A stretch of DNA of 64,000 bases from Salinigranum salinum. Lineage in GTDB: Archaea > Halobacteriota > Halobacteria > Halobacteriales > Haloferacaceae. Below, piece after piece: positions 61,543-64,000 of the stretch; position 1 is the stretch's first letter, and each line of letters begins with the position of its first letter. Both the position numbers and the translations under genes were made by a program. The stretch lies in assembly GCF_009176545.1 (NCBI RefSeq), contig NZ_VTOJ01000002.1:558001-622000 (forward strand), written 5' to 3'. The notes beneath the pieces were generated by a model. That model ran no database searches. It was not told where the DNA came from and saw only the letters and a program-made list of their open reading frames with translations.

Positions 61543-62415
61543 TCAGGAGAGGAAGCCTTCGATGTGGTCGGCCACTTCCTCGGGGGTGTCGCCCACGGGG
61601 ACGCCGGCGTCGTTGAGCGCCTCGATCTTCGACTGGGCGGTTCCCGTGCCGCTCCCACTCACGATGGCACCGGCGTGCCCCATGCGCTTGCCCGGCGGGG
61701 CCGTACGGCCGGCGATGAAGCCGGCGACGGGCGTGTCCATCTGCTGGGCGATGAACTGTGCCGCCTGTTCCTCGTCCTCGCCGCCGATCTCGCCGCACAT
61801 CACGACGGCTTCGGTGTCGGTGTCGGCCTCGAACAGCTCGAGGGCGTCGACGAACGACGTCCCGATGATCGGGTCGCCGCCGATGCCGACGGCGGTGGTC
61901 TGACCGATCCCGCGCTGGGTGAGGTTGTCGACCACCTGGTACGTCAGGGTGCCAGATCGGGAGACGAGACCGACGTCGCCGCTGGAGAAGATGTTGCCCG
62001 GCAAGATGCCGAGTTTGGCCTCGCCCGGTGTGATGATGCCCGGACAGTTCGGGCCGATGAGGTGGGTGTCGGTCTCGCCGAGTCTGCGGTAGACCTTCGC
62101 CATGTCCTGCGTCGGGACGCCCTCGGTGATCGCGACCACGAGGTCGAGCGAGGTGTCGAGCGCCTCGAACAGCGCGTCCGCGGCGAACGCCGGCGGGACG
62201 AAGACGACAGAGGCGTCGGCGTCCTCCTCGGAGACGGCGTCGTGAACCGTGTCGTAGACGGGGACGCCCGCGACCTCCTGCCCGCCCTTGCCGGGGACCG
62301 CGCCGGCGACGACGTTCGTCCCGTACTCGATCATCTGGTCGGTGTGGAACGACCCCTCACCGCCGGTGATCCCCTGTACCACGACTCGCGTGTCGTCGTC
62401 GACGAGAATACTCAT
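61543..62415 (-). CDS. sucD: Succinyl-CoA synthetase alpha subunit
   Basis: 290 residues. [31 protein letters not shown] is the CoA-binding Rossmann start. The phosphorylated residue is His247 in [17 protein letters not shown], and [19 protein letters not shown] is typical of SucD. It makes succinate and ATP (or GTP) from succinyl-CoA in the citric acid cycle. It follows sucC with a four-base overlap. Confidence 0.96.
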   Translation of the reverse strand: MSILVDDDTRVVVQGITGGEGSFHTDQMIEYGTNVVAGAVPGKGGQEVAGVPVYDTVHDAVSEEDADASVVFVPPAFAADALFEALDTSLDLVVAITEGVPTQDMAKVYRRLGETDTHLIGPNCPGIITPGEAKLGILPGNIFSSGDVGLVSRSGTLTYQVVDNLTQRGIGQTTAVGIGGDPIIGTSFVDALELFEADTDTEAVVMCGEIGGEDEEQAAQFIAQQMDTPVAGFIAGRTAPPGKRMGHAGAIVSGSGTGTAQSKIEALNDAGVPVGDTPEEVADHIEGFLS

Positions 62416-63557
62416 TGGTTGACCTCCTCGGCGTTCTTCACCGCACGCTGCACCGCGTCTTCGAGCGTCTCTTCGACCTGCACCAGTTCGGTGTTGAGGA
62501 TCTCCATTCCCTCTTCGGCGTTGGTCCCCGCGAGGCGGACCACGACGGGTTTGGGGATCTCGTCGAACGCCTCGAGCGCCTCGTTGATCCCCCGGGCGAC
62601 CTCGTCACCCCGCGTGATGCCGCCGAAGATGTTGAACACCACGCTGTCGACGTTCGGGTCGGAGAAGACCATGTCGAGGGCGTTCGTGACGCGCTCGGCC
62701 TTGGCACCGCCCCCGATGTCGAGGAAGTTCGCGGGTTCTCCCCCGTAGTAGTCGACGAGGTCGAGCGTCGTCATGACGAGGCCCGCACCGTTGCCGATGA
62801 TGCCGACGTTGCCGGAGAGCCGGACGTAGTCGAAGCCGTACTCGTTCGCCTTCGCCTCCAGCTCGTCGCCGGCGGCCTCGTCTTCCATCTCCGCCAGTCG
62901 TGGGTGGCGGAAGAGGGCGTCGTCGTCGACGTTGAGGACGGCGTCGGCGGCGATCACCTCTCGCTCACTGGTGACCATCAGCGGGTTGATCTCGGCGTCC
63001 GAGGCGTCGTTGGCCTCCCAGAGGTCGTACAGCGTCGTCAGGACGCTCGAGACCGACCGCGCGATGTCGCGGTCGATGCCCGCCCCGTACACTGCCTTGC
63101 GTGCCTGGTAGGGATGCATCCCGAACGCCGGATCGACGTGTTCGCGGGCGATGGCCTCGGGGTCCTCCTCGGCGACGGCCTCGATGTCGACGCCGCCCTG
63201 CTCGGAGACCATCGCGACGGGGCGGCCCTCGCCGCGGTCCATCGTCACACCCACGTAGAGTTCGTCTTCGAAGTCGACGCCCGCCTCGACCAGCACGCGA
63301 TCGACGCGGTAGCCTTTGAGATCCATCCCGAGGATCTCGTCGGCGTACTGGCGCGCCTCCTCGACGGTCGACGCGATCTTGATGCCGCCGGCCTTGCCGC
63401 GGCCGCCGACGTGGACCTGCGCCTTGATCGCGGCGGGGAAGCCGATCTCTTCGACCGCCGCTACCACCTCGTCGACGCTCGAGGCGAGTCGGGACTGGGG
63501 TACGGGAATCCCGGCGTCGGCGAAGACCTCCTTCGCCTGGTACTCGTGTAGTCGCAT
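62412..63557 (-). CDS. sucC: Succinyl-CoA synthetase beta subunit
   Basis: 381 residues from ATG 63557 ([20 protein letters not shown]); the frame continues upstream but the family start is here. The ATP-grasp part shows [19 protein letters not shown], and EINPLMVT binds Mg-nucleotide. [31 protein letters not shown] and [14 protein letters not shown] form the C-terminal domain. A TTTAAG box at about 63583-63588 on the reverse strand lies 26-31 bases before ATG, a leaderless arrangement. Pairs with sucD. Confidence 0.96.
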   Translation of the reverse strand: MRLHEYQAKEVFADAGIPVPQSRLASSVDEVVAAVEEIGFPAAIKAQVHVGGRGKAGGIKIASTVEEARQYADEILGMDLKGYRVDRVLVEAGVDFEDELYVGVTMDRGEGRPVAMVSEQGGVDIEAVAEEDPEAIAREHVDPAFGMHPYQARKAVYGAGIDRDIARSVSSVLTTLYDLWEANDASDAEINPLMVTSEREVIAADAVLNVDDDALFRHPRLAEMEDEAAGDELEAKANEYGFDYVRLSGNVGIIGNGAGLVMTTLDLVDYYGGEPANFLDIGGGAKAERVTNALDMVFSDPNVDSVVFNIFGGITRGDEVARGINEALEAFDEIPKPVVVRLAGTNAEEGMEILNTELVQVEETLEDAVQRAVKNAEEVNQ

Positions 63558-63785
63558 CGTCTGTGACCGGGACAGGCCGACGCTTAAATCCCGCCGGTTC
63601 GGGTGAGTGTGACGCCCGCACGAGGATTGACTCGAAAACGTGTATCCAGTTCGTCCAGGACCGAAACCGAGCTGGTAGCCGTTCGCCGTGCCGGTCCCCG
63701 TCGAAGGGACACTGCGACCCGAAGTCGCCCCCACATCAGTCATCGGTGGTCGGAGACCACGAACGACGCCGCGTCCGATGCCTCG

Positions 63786-64000
63786 TCAGTCGGCGGCGCG
63801 GAGATCGCCGGCGACGCCGACGCCCCCGACGACGACCCCGAGGGCGGAGAGCGCGGCACCACCGACGACGGCGGGATTGAGCTGACAGGTGTTGCAGCCG
63901 TCGAACACCGCGACCCCCGAGAGGGAGACGCCCCTGAGCGCCAGCACCAGCGGTGGGTTCTCGCAGAAGACCTCGGTACAGCCGAACGTGACACCGAACG
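63786..64000 (-). CDS. C-terminal end of a membrane protein (runs off the window)
   Basis: About 71 residues are visible before the TGA at 63786-63788, with no stop up to the edge. Two paired-Cys stretches (GCTEVFCENPP and FDGCNTCQLNP) flank a hydrophobic segment (LVLALRGVSLSGVAVF). A final Val/Gly-rich helix (GGAALSALGVVVGGVGVAG) ends in DLRAAD. The cysteine arrangement could hold a metal or disulfides. Family not identified. Confidence 0.5.
   Translation of the reverse strand, partial: FGVTFGCTEVFCENPPLVLALRGVSLSGVAVFDGCNTCQLNPAVVGGAALSALGVVVGGVGVAGDLRAAD

Overview
The window is a haloarchaeal (class Halobacteria) chromosome segment. The protein-coding DNA is GC-rich with strong G/C third positions, and the proteins are very acidic. 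TATA-like boxes lie about 22-30 bp before many start codons, implying leaderless transcripts. The gene content is also typical: preQ0/archaeosine genes, mevalonate-pathway HMG-CoA synthase, a two-subunit glycine decarboxylase, type IV pilin-like proteins, TrmB, HxlR and UspA proteins, and many small CxxC zinc proteins. I cannot fix the genus from sequence alone.

Layout. 0-1 kb: the start of an amidohydrolase and a GNAT acetyltransferase. 1-5.9 kb: an AT-richer patch with membrane and surface proteins of unknown role (a three-gene overlapping operon plus a convergent 542-residue membrane protein). 6-16.9 kb: an SDR oxidoreductase, an HxlR regulator with a tandem isochorismatase-fold protein lacking all catalytic residues, TrmB, UspA, a YdjM-like protein, HTH regulators and a membrane metalloprotease-like protein. 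17-24 kb: HMG-CoA synthase, two divergent pilin-like surface proteins, a DUF2150-like protein, TatD-like and NYN-domain proteins. 24.8-29.1 kb: the glycine cleavage operon gcvT-gcvH-gcvPA-gcvPB. 29-32 kb: a TetR regulator with a clear palindrome, a zinc ribbon, a glutaredoxin with a triplicated 3-prime end, an NmrA-like protein and tRNA-Val(CAC). 32.2-33 kb: decayed plasmid/virus Rep and CPBP fragments beside the tRNA. 33-42.4 kb: a P1B-type metal ATPase, UspA, three CPBP-type membrane proteases, an alpha/beta hydrolase and small membrane proteins. 42.5-44.7 kb: queD-queE-orf-queC for preQ0.

44.9-58.7 kb is the most informative region, a molybdenum hydroxylase island. It holds mocA and moeA (molybdenum cofactor), then an AbrB-like protein and coxG-coxM-coxS-coxL. 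CoxL carries the exact form I CO dehydrogenase active-site signature AYRCSFR. Maturation genes follow: an XdhC/CoxI-YHS fusion, MoxR ATPase (coxD), VWA protein (coxE), a DUF4213/DUF364 protein and a second XdhC/CoxI protein. Together these would make, load and run an aerobic CO dehydrogenase with a Mo-Cu active site. 58.8-64 kb returns to housekeeping: a HAD phosphatase, msrA, a CBS protein, a zinc ribbon and succinyl-CoA synthetase (sucC-sucD), ending inside a membrane protein.
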